Origin: Stenopsyche tienmushanensis
Lineage: Eukaryota > Arthropoda > Insecta > Trichoptera > Stenopsychidae
Direction of reading: 5' to 3'
NCBI GenBank assembly: GCA_008973525.1
Contig: WACJ01000527.1
Span: 62,001-126,000, forward strand
Length of the DNA: 64,000 bases
Program-made: the position numbers and the translations under genes
Notes under the pieces: generated by a model
The model's database searches: none
Told to the model about the DNA's origin: nothing
Seen by the model: the letters and a program-made list of their open reading frames with translations, nothing else
Shown: in pieces, positions 1 to 10,860 of the stretch
Numbering within the stretch: the stretch's first letter is position 1
How the letters are laid out: every line of letters starts with the position of its first letter

Positions 1-1350
1 CCTCAATGTATTAAGCATTTGTTAAAAAAATATGCAAATAACAATAGAAACAGAAGCCTATTATATCATAGTTCCATGAAATACGATTGAAGCAAATTCT
101 TGGACTTGAAAAAAACATTATTTTTTAAGCTATTGGAAGTAAAAAAATATTATTTAAAAGAACAGTGTTTACAAAAAAATCTTATAAATGTTTCTTTTAT
201 ACACATGAGGTTAGTTAGTGGCTTGTGCTTGTTTGGTTGTGAATGTTAATATGCCGGCGTGATATTTGCTAGTATGTACGGGACATGTGAGATCCAATTA
301 GTAAGATCAAATTGAACGTATAAGGCTTCTGCGATTCGATTTTCGTTTATAATATTTTTAAATTTGGATTTAGTGAGAAAGTATTTTTTTTTCAATGTTT
401 GATTTATTAAAGAAGAAAGCTGAAAGGACATAAATAAAGAATGAATCCATTCAAATGACAAGAGTTGTGAAGCGTTAATTTTTTATTATCTCCCTGGATC
501 GTACGCCACTGCACAATAATTTACACGACGATACTCCCATTATTAGGCGGATTCCCATTCTGGGCATTTCTTTAAGATTTCGTCGGCGAAAAAAACAAGA
601 CCGGTTTTTTCCGCTTTTCTTCATTATAAATTTACGCAGTGCAAAGAGTATCTTAGCAGCTTTCGTCACTGTGGCGCTTTTGAAAGTCGTAAAATTTAAG
701 ACCGGATATAAAAAATGTAAGTGTTCGCAGACCGGAAACCGTTTGAGTCGCTTTCCTTTTGTGTTCCGGCGGCTAGGTGTTCACTTTGAGTCGCCCAGAC
801 AAAAGCTCGAAACAAACACAAAGCCCTCGAGAATTAAAGCTTTCAGACGATCAAATTCATAAGGTGTATGTTTGCTTTGACAATGGGCCGAAGCCCATTT
901 TCGAGGTGAGGCTTCCGTTTTTGCGGCGAAACTCCCGAATTCTCCACCGACATCCTGGCGTAATCCTGCGGGATGAAGGCGGGATCTTACGCATCTAGAA
1001 TCGGAATAAGTGATTAATGCTTCGTTGTTTAGTCTCGGAACCATAAAGGGATAAATAATAAATTTGAAATGAGATATCGTGCCTTCGTTTATGTTTTATA
1101 TCGAACAAACTAATTTCTTACCTTGGATGGTGCCATACATTTTTTATCAATGATCTGAAATTGATTATCAGGTTATTTAGGATAATATTAAACAGGAATA
1201 CATTGCATAATATTATAAATATATATAAGAAGACACAATGGATATAATCAATTATAACTTCTATTTATATTTATATCGATTGTGCTAAAAATGAATAGAC
1301 GATTAAATTCCAGTGCAGTTCAAATGCACACTGTGGAAAAATGGATAATA
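1..1350. other. AT-rich non-coding DNA with one GC-richer block
   Basis: No gene is recognised here. The block at about 660-1010 is richer in GC than its surroundings and is open for 60-90 codons on both strands, but none of these frames resembles a family I know, and the openness on both strands is what GC-rich sequence gives by chance. A short minus-strand exon-like unit at 1122-1154 is listed separately. Confidence 0.5.
1122..1154 (-). other. Candidate 33-nt micro-exon (splice signals only)
   Basis: Read on the minus strand, an acceptor-like CAATTTCAG (1163-1155) is followed by 33 nt that are open in frame (IIDKKCMAPSK) and end in AAG followed by GTAAGAA, a good donor. The length is a multiple of three, so inclusion would keep a frame. 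The pyrimidine tract upstream is weak and the sequence is short, so chance is a serious alternative. No neighbouring minus-strand exon is seen. Confidence 0.15.
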
Positions 1351-1352
1351 TA

Positions 1353-2203
1353 TTAAGTTGTCCCATAAGTTTCTTTCGCAAATGAACACAGATCTAATCA
1401 TAGCCCTGGTTGAAGAAAACCCGCGATATACTGTTCGCAAAATAGCTAACAAGTTAGAAATTCTACGAACATCCGTCCATAATCATCTGAAAAAATGACT
1501 CAAATAAACTTCAGCGTATTTCAACATGCGATCTTCTTCTCCAACGACATAAGAGCCAATCTTTTTTGAAGAGACTTGTCACTGGAAATGAAAGTTGGAT
1601 ACTCTATGAGAATATTCAATGTAAACGATCTTGGGCCAATGGTACAGAAGCTTTAACTGTAGCTAATCCTGGCCTACATCCAAAAAAAGTTTTGCTATGT
1701 ATTTGGTGGGACTGGAAGGGGGCAGTTTATTATGAGCTACTTCAGCAAGGTGAAACGATCAATTCAACAAAATATTGCTTCCAACTAGACAATCTAAAGG
1801 ATGAAATTGCCAGAAAACGGCCAGAATTAGCGAACAAACGAGGCGTTGTTTTTCATCGCGATAACGCCAGGTCTCATGTGTCTTTGCTCGTCAGAAATAA
1901 ATTATTATCATTTGACTGGGATGTTTTACCTCATCCTTCATAATCTCTGGACATCGCCCCTTCAGATTATTATCAATTTCTTTCATTGAAAAATTCTTTA
2001 CGTGGTAAAAATTTTAATTCAAAAAATGATATAAAAATGTACCTTGATCAATATTTTGCCAACAAACCTGGGAGATTTTGGCAAGAAGGCATTATGAGGC
2101 TTTCGAAGAGATCATATATTATTCAATAAATTTTGATGTAATACAAATTATTGTTTATTTTTTTCTTAATATAAAAACGAAAGAAACTTATGGGACGCCC
2201 TAA
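1353..2203 (+). mobile_element. Internally deleted mariner element with both ends
   Basis: This is a Tc1/mariner (DD34D mariner) DNA transposon. The left TIR starts TTAAGTTGTCCCATAAG and the right end, reverse complemented, starts TTAGGGCGTCCCATAAG; both continue into TTTCTTTCG. TA dinucleotides flank both ends (1351-1352 and 2204-2205), the usual mariner target duplication. The copy is 851 bp, against about 1.3 kb for a complete mariner. It keeps a helix-turn-helix remnant and the catalytic half of the transposase but has lost the linker between them. The TIRs are well conserved, so it could in principle have been mobilised in trans, but its own transposase is dead. Confidence 0.93.
1382..2129 (+). 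pseudogene. Mariner transposase, deleted and mutated
   Basis: The relic has two parts. Positions 1382-1498 encode 38 codons of the N-terminal helix-turn-helix region (includes NPRYTVRKIANKLE) before a stop. Positions 1566-2129 encode the catalytic domain in one frame apart from a single stop at 1941-1943. Mariner transposases cut and rejoin DNA with a D,D34D triad. Here the first aspartate of the usual TGDE(S/K)W motif is asparagine (TGNESW). The second is present in HRDNARSH. The third is present in SLDIAPSDYYQF, just after the stop. The C-terminal stretch, with LRGKNF and RFWQEGI, then runs open to a natural stop. The deleted linker, the internal stop and the D-to-N change each predict an inactive protein. 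Confidence 0.92.
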
Positions 2204-2205
2204 TA

Positions 2206-3525
2206 AATAGATTTGGGAGATCAAATATATTGATTCCTTGTCAATCTTTCGATCCTAATTTTACCCACATTTTTTATATTATTCCAGGAACGATAAAATG
2301 GCGTGCTATCTTAGTAAAAAAATATATGTATGGATAGCTATTCCTCAATACTTTAACAATAGATCTATTCAAAACTGCCTTCATTACAAGAATGGATACA
2401 TTTGTCTTCCACCTTCTGACTATATGCAACTCCATATCATTAGGGCGTCTCCCCTATAATGTATTGTGCGAACAACTCAACTCAGATGGTATTTTTCCAC
2501 AACCCCTGGATAAAAAATGGCCCCGAAAGTGTTATAATATTGTAAATATTTTTGCAAATGTTAATTTTCAATAACAAATCTGCATTTTACAATTTCTCAA
2601 TAAGCATTTATGCACGGTTATTTGTTATAAATAATAAGCTAAATTTTAAAAATATTTAATAAATTAATAAAATGGATTCAACGATGTGAATTGAACCGAG
2701 CATGGTTGGTTATTAACTTCCTTAACTTTTGGATTCAGCTTATTTCGATTTACTTCTAAGTTTTCTTGTAGGCCTAGTTTCTAAACTGTAATTATTTTCC
2801 ATTTTGGAAGTTTTACAGCCTTTACGTGGAAGACGTTAACAGTCATAACTTTAAGAGGGCCATTATTTATTGGTTTATTACAATTTAATACTGAATACAA
2901 AGCATTTTAATAATAGAAAACCATTTTATACGCGCTTTAAAAATATTTATTTTACATACAAATCCTATTTAAAAATAATCGATCATCAAGACTCAAAGTA
3001 TCACAGGAAACATTATAATCAGTTACATTAATTCCTAAGTGAAATAATTCTTCTTTATAAATACTCTATTTGACCCTTCAAAATGATAGATTTATGTCAA
3101 TTCCATACAAAATAATTACCATCAGTTTAGGAAATTTGAACTATCTTGAATTGAGATAAATTGCCAGTATTCAATTACGTAAGGGTAGTTTATCTCATAT
3201 AAAATATGATTTTAATCTATCGTTCAACAGAAATGTTTGAAGATAAAGAAAAGCTTTCAAATTTATTTTTAATAAGCATTCATATTGCATTATGGATATC
3301 TTTTTTGTAAAAAAATATATGGATTATTATTCTTTTATTATAGAAAAATCATACATGGTGACAGTTTGTCTTTGACTTGAGTTGTCTTGAAGTATATATC
3401 ATCTTGTAAGTCGCATTTTCTTAGATTTCTGTTAATAATTATTCTTTGCAAGCTGAAAATATAGTCTGCAAAGGTAATTATCCTGTATATATATATATTC
3501 TTATTCTTATCGGTTGAAGAGAACA
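2206..3525. other. AT-rich DNA, nothing recognised
   Basis: Apart from a short TA dinucleotide run at about 3486-3499, I see no gene, transposon end or RNA-like structure here. The only open frame over 60 codons is unremarkable. Confidence 0.5.
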
Positions 3526-5265
3526 TAAGTTCCTAACCTTTTTCAGATGGCGACCCCTTTTTATAAAAGCTATATGACCCGTGACCCCCATGTAGTTAAT
3601 AAAGATATTTTTAATAAGGTAATTAAAAAACAACGAAAATATATTTTTTTAGTATAATTTTATTTTAAATTATGTTAGACACAAATTGAATTAAAACTTT
3701 AAGCGCAAAAATTTAGGTATAAATGATACATACCACACCAGAATTGTGTGAGCAATTTTTCATTGAACAAGTTACGTGTCATGGAATCATTACGCAAAAC
3801 CAAGAATTCATCGGGAATGCTGGCTAAATCAAGGAAAACAGAGAATGGACTTCGTGTCAAAGTAGTTCTTCTTTCAGCTCGGGGAATTAACGCTGAAGTT
3901 CGTTTTCAAGGGATTCGAGATGCCCAGTAATCTCCTCTTTCAAATTTTCATTTATATTACCTTCAGATTCATCTACCACACTGCAGAATTATTGTTCTAA
4001 TATATCTGCTAGACATGCTACTTTTTTCAATCATGCTTTGTCATCAAAGTATACCAAAAGGTCATATTTCTCTTGCAATTTTAAGAACAACTTAATTTCA
4101 TCTTTCAATTCAAAGACACTACTCACAACATTTCCTTTCAACAACCAGCGTACTGCAGTGTAGAAAAGAAGAATTTCGTGATAAGAACCCATGTTTTTGC
4201 ACAGTTATTTAAACAGACTCCAGATTTGATATAATTTACGATTTTTATCAGCGAATCAAGTGACTCCTGCAGAGGAGTTGGCAGTATTATTGGCAAGGGC
4301 ATATCGGTGAATCATGTGATAGATTCCTCCTGCTTGGGGAGATAGTTCTTTTATTTTTTCTGAAAGCTCGAATTTAACACAAGCATAGATGATGCACCAT
4401 CCGTAAAAAACCCACATACGTTTTTCCACTTTAATTTTCCAGTCTCAAAAAACGTATTTATCTTCTTCATAATATATTCACTTTTTGTGGTTGTTTCAAG
4501 TCCACTACAAAGTAGGAACTCTTCTGTGATATCATCTGAATGAATGTATTTCACAAAGACAAGCAACTAACCACAAGAGCTTACGTCTGTTGATTCATCA
4601 ACATGAAAAGAAAATAATGGTGAAACCTTGTTTTCATTCAAAATCTGCACTTTAACGTCTACGGAGAGTCCTGATGTACGCTGCTGAATAGTATTATTAG
4701 ATGGAGTTATTCATTGCATCTTTATTTCACTGGGATCCTCAAGAATTAATTTCAACATGCAGGGTTTGATGAGCTTTTCTCCAACTGTGTGAGGTTTTTT
4801 GCTTGGAAATTTCCAATACGACTTCATATGATGGTGTTCTAGCTTGCTGAAAACTTCCTGTTCGATCAATTTTCCGATGTTTGCAACTAGTTTCATACCG
4901 ATGAAAGAACTCCAAATCCTTTTTAGTGTGCTCTGAATGCTTCGTCTCTAGTTTGAGTTTTGAAGGTTTCATAGACTCATGACTGAGAACAACTTAATAC
5001 AATACGCACTGTAGCTTCTCTATTTCATTGCTAGTCAAGTTAAGTAAAGCCGAATTTCAGATATTCTTCTGAATATGCTTTTTTCCATTGATAGGGAAAG
5101 AATCTACATTACATTTATTTATATTTTAAAAAATATATGAAATTATTCAAACGTAAAGACACCGTTAAATTATAAATTGTAATATAGTGACTCTTATTTT
5201 AGTTGACTCTATAAGTTGGCGACCCCAAAGAAAGCCCGTCGCGACCCATAGATTAGGAAACCTTG
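3526..5265 (-). mobile_element. Decayed hAT element, ZBED5/SCAND3-like group
   Basis: The right end, read on the minus strand, is CAAGGTTTCCTAATC followed by TGGGTCGCGAC, the signature opening of many hAT (Charlie-like) elements. The left end carries the diverged counterpart, GTTCCTAACC followed by GGCGACCCC and GACCCGTGACCCCC. Possible 8-bp target duplications are AGAGAACA on the left and TTAGAACA on the right (6 of 8 identical), so the exact ends are uncertain by a few bases. The interior carries a minus-strand transposase relic. The element is about 1.7 kb and has clearly lost both 5' and 3' coding sequence. Confidence 0.85.
3730..4975 (-). pseudogene. hAT transposase relic (ZBED5/SCAND3/GTF2IRD2-like)
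   Basis: On the minus strand, in order, the following family signatures can be read across several frames. MKPSKLKLETKHSEH (4972 downward) matches the end of the BED zinc-finger region. KKPHTVGEKLIKPCMLK (about 4800-4740) follows. FSFHVDESTDVSSCG with LLVFVKYIHSDD (about 4620-4530) carries the first catalytic aspartate. CGFFTDGASSML (about 4420-4380) carries the second. VRWLLKGNVVSSVFELKDE (about 4155-4100), FPELKEELLDTKS and LTQFWC (about 3750) lie further on. Internal stops occur, for example before LLVFVKY, together with frameshifts and missing C-terminal dimerisation sequence. It is non-functional. Domesticated genes of this family exist in animals, but the decay here rules that out. Confidence 0.88.
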
Positions 5266-8200
5266 CTTTAGAACAATGTATGCATATCGTAAATAAATGA
5301 ATACAATATCTATACGCCATATTTAAGAAACTCTATAATTTTTATTGTATTTGGGGTCATATTAGAGTAGACATTTATTACCCAAAAACCATAATTTTTT
5401 TGCTCTCATTTGGAAAAATAATAACAATATTTTGTGAAATATGAATAGAAGCTGTTTGAGGCCAAAATGAATATAACGAGCAATAGCAATAAACCCATCG
5501 CGTTAATTACGCTTTGATCGTTCGTGCGTTTACTGCGAAAAGAATGTTTTGAGCGCTAAAATCTTCTTGCCACGGGAAAAAACAACAAAGTGGCAATAAA
5601 ATTTTACGGTAAAACAGTAAATGCTCCGGAACAATGAAAATCCTCGCAAAGGGATAGAAAGCGAGAGCAAAAGTAAATTAACGGAAGTAATTACTATAGC
5701 TCCGTCCATATTAGTTTAACGTAGGTTTTAGTATTTTAGCGTCTGGAGAATAGAGATAAGAAGCTATTGTGATCTTCGGAACGCACGGGCAAATATTTGA
5801 CCTTTTGCGAAAATATTGCTTCTTAAACAACATATTTTGCTATGTTGTGCACTAAAATGTGTGTGTTTAAATAAATATTGGTATAAGAAATTTATATGAA
5901 CAATTTGAAGAGCAGCGCCCTTGATATTTTGCGTCGTAAAAACATGCAATTTGGCGCCATCGTAATATTTGGCAAAGATCTCTTCGCTGAAGGTTGGCTT
6001 CATGGGATCTTGGACCAAAGGGCATGCTTAGATAAAAATCGAAAACCTTGCATATATTTGGTGCGTCAAATTCAATTGTTGAGTTGTTCAATTGACTAAA
6101 CGAACTTTTGCGAAAAATTTGTTTATAATCGACTAGATTTGTAGAGCTTCGAAAGAGAGCCATTTTTTGATCGTTTATTAACAGGTGACGTAGAATGGAT
6201 CATTTATCATAACGTTACAAGAAAAAGATAGTGGACAGAAAAGATAATTAGCTAATTTCAACAACAAAGGCGTCGAAAGGTGATGTACAAAATGGACTTT
6301 CAGGTTTTTTTTGACTCAAAATCAGTCTACTGCAATAGAATTAGAAAGCTACCTGTAAGATGGCGAAAAATTGTAAATAGTGTAGGAAAATATATCATCG
6401 ATAAACTATTTAAAAATTTCCCAAAAATGCGCACCAACTTTTGGACTGACCTGATATATAAAAATGATATCTCATTTTGAGACTTTCGACTGTAAATTAA
6501 ACATTCCAAACTTCTCTAAATTATAGGTTCGAAATTCGCTAAAAGCTTAAATTTAGTTTATTTAATAAAATTAGATGTAAAACATATTTTTAAATATTTA
6601 ATATCAGTACCCTATTTTTTGATAAAAAAAATCAATTTTTTCCTCTTTGAAATGTTTGGTTGACAAAGAACATTCACCCACTTCCACCCAAATTATTGAT
6701 ACTTTGCAAAAACATAATTTTGTATTGTTAAATATTTATTTTCCTTATAGCTCTAGCTACATCCCATCTTTATTGTATTTAAAATTTATTATTTAAGGAT
6801 TAAGATTCCTGTCTAATGAAGAACTGGAGCCAGTGGGATACTCATGAATGATTGAAATACTTCGTAGTTCACGCAATAAAAAAGTAACTGTGTTTTCATA
6901 AATAATTATCTTTAGATAAATTAACGAATATCATATAAAATTGCTGCACACCTAAGTGGTTTCCATTGTATTTACAATTGTCATAAACGCAAGCGCTTTA
7001 CACTCGCTCTGGTATTTCCATTCGTATAATTTATTTAAAATATGTGTAATATCAACCCTGACCAACAAAGCTTAAGCGAGGACATCCGCATAAATCTCCA
7101 GCATCCACCCTCACGCTGAGATTCTAAAATCCAGCATAAATTTCACACTGTGCGTCTCCGCAAAGAAAAACATTTATTCAGGTGTGACAGAGGACAACAG
7201 GAGAGCAAGAAGAAAATGCGAAGAGCCAAAGAAAGGTAGTATTTCTTCTGAACGGGCATAAATCACATGGGAATAATTTATGTTACGTGTAGTGCTGTAG
7301 CGGAAAAATGGAGTCGTTAAAAAGGATACTATACTGAAGGGATCATAAAGAAAAGCAGATGTATCTCCAGTATTAGTCCTGGAGACCTGCGCGTCCCACT
7401 ATCTTAAAATAAGCGGTTCGACGTTCCTTTTTTGCTCTCTTTATTCAACCCAAAGCTCACATGAATTTTCGCTATGAAATATTGTCGACTATTTTGGAGA
7501 TCTCCAGTATAAAGTATGACTATTAACTTTGAATTATACAGAGATGTTGAGTTTTTGAGGATGTTTATCGTGAAAGTTTTTGGCAACGCTTTATGATGTA
7601 ATAACTCAAATCGTATTGCATTTTACGTCTGATATTCCGAGTCTTTCGTCGAGATGTCTAGTTTATAACGAATAATTTTTAAATAACATAAACAGTGCCA
7701 TCATCATCATCAGTTAGATGGAAGAATGCTGGAAAAATATCTCTCCAACTTATTTTAGTGGACATCATTTTCATATTATATCATAATTTTAAAATAAAAT
7801 ATTAAAATGCTTTAAAAGTCTTGGATTTAGACGAAAATAAAATATATGAAGTAATAGTTTAATATTAATTTTTTTGTTACCAAATGGTCACGCTTAAAGA
7901 AATTGGGCAATTTTCCTGTGGCATCACTATTAGTTATAATATTTTAGTTATAATAATTATTTTCCATTTTGAAATGAAAATGTATGAATTTGTGCCTTAA
8001 AATTGAGCCCAACAGCCACCTTTTCTTTCATAGTATATATAGTATTCTCTTGGCAAACATCGTGGATGTTTACCGCGGTCGTGATCGCGGTATACATTTT
8101 ATTTAATTCCCAAAGTAAGCCTCGAGGGTTTGCTCTGCTTTTTATTATTTAAATAAGGAATCCGAAGAGCACCGTCTTTCTTTTTATTATATTATTTGTA

Positions 8201-8509
8201 AATAACAATATCGACATTGCTACGATTCTTTGCTGTCTCATACAATGTAGATAAATTAGAGGCCATTGCATTAATGGTCCAAACTGGTTTTCTTCGATTT
8301 GTCACAGATTTGAATAATTTTGCGATGCTAATCTCGTTACATCCTCTTTAGAAACTGTTTTGCCGTATTCCGGATACGCGCATTGAATTTTGGACACTCT
8401 TTGTGAAGATCGCATTTCATCAAGGTCAACTTTGTCTTTGGCCTCTTGTAAGATATTGGACGTTTTATGTTGAAAATTATGGGTGCAAATTCCGGGAGAT
8501 ATTTGAAGC
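5266..8509. other. AT-rich DNA without recognised genes
   Basis: I see no supported gene or transposon. Two weak signals are a hairpin at 8066-8097 (listed) and an exon-like segment at 7180-7232. That segment is an ATTCAG acceptor, a purine-rich 49-nt segment and AAAG followed by GTAGTA, open in only one phase. A minus-strand open frame at 8302-8511 has mixed amino-acid composition but no known motif. Confidence 0.45.
8066..8097. repeat. 12-bp inverted repeat (hairpin) with CG-rich stem
   Basis: The arms ATGTTTACCGCG (8066-8077) and CGCGGTATACAT (8086-8097) pair at 11 of 12 positions around an 8-nt loop. The stem stands out in an AT-rich setting. No flanking feature explains it. Confidence 0.5.
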
Positions 8510-8830
8510 ATGCCTGCTTTTGTTGCGTGTGGTCGTGGAGCGATTATTTAAGGGAGGCTTGTGCGCCCGGTTTGCAATCGATCGTCAGGGTTGTCCCACC
8601 TTCCACCTTCCATCTTCTCTCCTTTTTACCCTTACAGCCTCTCCATCTGGATCATCCACCCTTAGGAGTGTACACTTCCTCCGCCAGCCGCTTTGAAACT
8701 TTAAAAAACAGCTCAAACCCCGACTAATGGTAAACAAACCCTCTCGACTGTTTGCCGAGGCTGCGAGAGCGACACGATCTGCGGACGAGAAACTGCTGAA
8801 TAGCTTATTCTTGGAGTTACATGGCTTAGA
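8510..8830. other. GC-richer block of unknown role
   Basis: Composition rises sharply over about 320 bp and includes a pyrimidine-rich stretch (about 8590-8690). Frames are open on both strands for up to about 97 codons, but I recognise no domain and no consistent splice boundaries. It could be a regulatory element, an exon or a decayed insertion; the sequence does not decide. Confidence 0.3.
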
Positions 8831-9372
8831 TATAATCTTTGTAATATGTAATATCATATGTGGATTTGTTTAACGTGGAATAGATTTTGGCGAGCTGCCA
8901 TCTACATTCCAGAAGCGTTTCATTTGTGGCAACTAATGATGCTTTCATACTATTATGAACGCTGATGCACTTCTCTAATTTCATATTCTCCAGCAGTCAA
9001 ATTAATTTTCTACTGACGGAAACTTCTTTTAAAAAGCATAATTTAAATATAAGATTTTTTTTAAAAAACGATATTTATGTTTCAACATCTGTCAAATTTA
9101 AGAACTATTTGTACATATTTTATCTCAACGTTACTATAAATAATATAAAACATAAAAGTAGCCATGCCACATGAAGATTCGGAATTTCAGTTAGTTAAAA
9201 ATCGAACGTAATTGAGAAAGATTATATGATATCAAAATTTTACATATTCGACTATTTGAAATTGACGATGGAATTATAGTTTTCAAATGTCAGAGCTTTT
9301 GAAGAAGGATAAATTTGTGAGATGAATCTCGTTAATGAGCCTCGAGGAAACCTCAAAAATCGTTGTTAGATA
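8831..9372. other. AT-rich DNA, nothing recognised
   Basis: Nothing supportable is seen here apart from ordinary AT-rich sequence leading up to the TA-flanked element that follows. Confidence 0.5.
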
Positions 9373-9675
9373 CCTAACCACTTTTTGTGCGATTTCGAAG
9401 TTATGTGGTATTTTTAAAGCCATTTTTTCTTTTTTTTAAATTATAATACATAAAGAGTACGTATCGAGATATTTTGAATAAAATTTAATTGCCTTCTTGT
9501 TTTTCTTTTGTTAACCTTTTTTATGCGATTTTGGATATATTGTACATAGAAGTTTCAAAGTTACGCGGTTTTTAAAATCCAAGGAACGCATCTTCACTTT
9601 TTTTTAATGTAAGTCATAGCTTTTTTGTGCGATTTTCCGCGGAACGCATCTACCGCACAAAAAAAGGTTTAAGTG
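9373..9675. mobile_element. Small TA-flanked TIR element, 'GTGCGATTT' family, copy 1
   Basis: A non-autonomous DNA element of about 303 bp. The right TIR, reverse complemented, is CACTTAAACCTTTTTTTGTG; the left end is a diverged version (CCTAACCACTTTTTGTGCG). TA flanks both ends (9371-9372, 9676-9677). The interior repeats short motifs such as GTGCGATTT, AAGTTA(T/C)GCGG, GGAACGCATC and ATCTACCGCA. The same arrangement occurs at 33008-33756 and 50555-51623, which defines a family within this window. TA duplications point to the Tc1/mariner/pogo group, but no transposase is present to settle the superfamily. Confidence 0.8.
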
Positions 9676-9904
9676 TATAATCATTCAAATATTTGTTTGT
9701 GAATTAAGTTTTAGTATTATTTATATTTCTCGTTATATCACTTCAATAAGTAAGGTTCCGAAACTGAGATGAGATAATTCAACGGTTTAAACAATTTATT
9801 GGCTTTAAAAATGCGGACTTTGATAACAATGGAATAAATAGTTAAGTTTCTCATCGACAAAAAGCTATTACAGCTAATAGAGATAATTTTGTTAAAATAG
9901 AATA

Positions 9905-10042
9905 AAGTGTCCATGCGAAGATCCATTCATAGACGCATACCATGTTCTGTGGACATGTCCGGGCATGGCGTCGATCGCGAGGCACTATTTCGATGTGTCA
10001 GCGGTCCAGAATTTGGACCAGTTGGACACAGAAACTTTATGA
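9905..10042 (+). pseudogene. Non-LTR retrotransposon, C-terminal tail of reverse transcriptase ORF
   Basis: A 45-codon frame ending in TGA encodes KCPCEDPFIDAYHVLWTCPG, which fits the C-x-C-x8-H-x4-C motif found at the C-terminus of ORF2 in many non-LTR (LINE) retrotransposons. The frame continues with VSAVQNLDQLDTETL and then stops. No reverse-transcriptase core lies upstream, so this is a fragment, as expected from 5' truncation or later deletion. An inverted, diverged copy lies at about 47015-47230 and shares the SAV..(T/L)DQLDT(Q/E)TL stretch, which supports a real repeat family. Confidence 0.6.
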
Positions 10043-10560
10043 CTCTCTATAATAAATTTGGGAAAATATGCATTCCTGAGACCTGAGCGGTCTTGTTGTT
10101 GCTTAAATTGCTACAAAAAAATAATTTGCAACTGAAATAATATATTCAACAAAAAATATGTTTCCTGAATCGTGTCTCGATAAAAGTTAAACGTAAAAGG
10201 TTGAGTGTTTATATATTTTATGGTCATCACTTTTAATTAAATACTTTTGTGCCCCCAATATAAAATGAAGTGAGATTTCAAGACTATTATTCAAAAATAA
10301 AGTATTAAACTAATACAATCGCTCCTCAGTCATTTTAATAATGACCAATAGCTTAAAATTAGTAAACATTTATTTTCTTCTCGTCACATTAATACAACGA
10401 TGCAATTATTTGTGTTAAACTTTTGTTCAAATTTTTGCTATATAATGTTGTAGCGTAGGAATATTTCGCGGTTATTTTTGCATAATTATAATAAGGTAAA
10501 ATTAAATTAATGAATTAATATAATAATTTTTGTCGCAAATGTTGATTTTTGATCGTTAAG
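10043..10560. other. AT-rich DNA, nothing recognised
   Basis: The first part may be 3' untranslated sequence of the preceding non-LTR fragment, but no poly-A tail or target duplication marks its end. Nothing else is seen. Confidence 0.45.
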
Positions 10561-10860
10561 GTGGGTCAATTTTTATGCTGTTCGCTGCACCCGCCGGATG
10601 TCTGCAAGCCGTTAGTTTCGAGTAAATTTCGCGTTACATTCGAATCCGAGGATTCCGTCGTATGCTGCGAGTCCGTGTCGAGGATGCGGAGTCCCATTGC
10701 TACTTAGGAGCGGACGCCCCCGTCTTTCTCGTCGAGGCCCGTCTGGCTGAACGCGTCCGGCCTTAGGACCACCCCGTGACTCGAGACACTCCTCGTGGTG
10801 GGCTGTATGAGGTAGCTGCGACGAAGATTGCGGACCCCAGGAGACAGCAATTTAATAGTT
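10561..10860. other. GC-rich island, possible exon or regulatory element
   Basis: About 270 bp of clearly elevated GC and CpG content stand in AT-rich surroundings. On the plus strand one frame reads LRVRVEDAESHCYLGADAPV and continues for about a dozen codons to a stop; on the minus strand another reads SYLIQPTTRSVSSHGVVLRP for about 45 codons. Neither resembles a family I know and splice boundaries are ambiguous. A single exon, a CpG-rich enhancer or an old GC-rich insertion are all possible. Confidence 0.3.

Noticed and set aside
7180..7235. Purine-rich exon-like segment between ATTCAG and GTAGTA
   Set aside because: Donor is weak, only one of three phases is open, and purine-rich stretches with such boundaries are common by chance.
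8302..8857. Overlapping open frames on both strands around the 8.5-kb GC block as possible genes
   Set aside because: No domain, no codon bias favouring one frame, and mutually overlapping frames indicate composition rather than coding.
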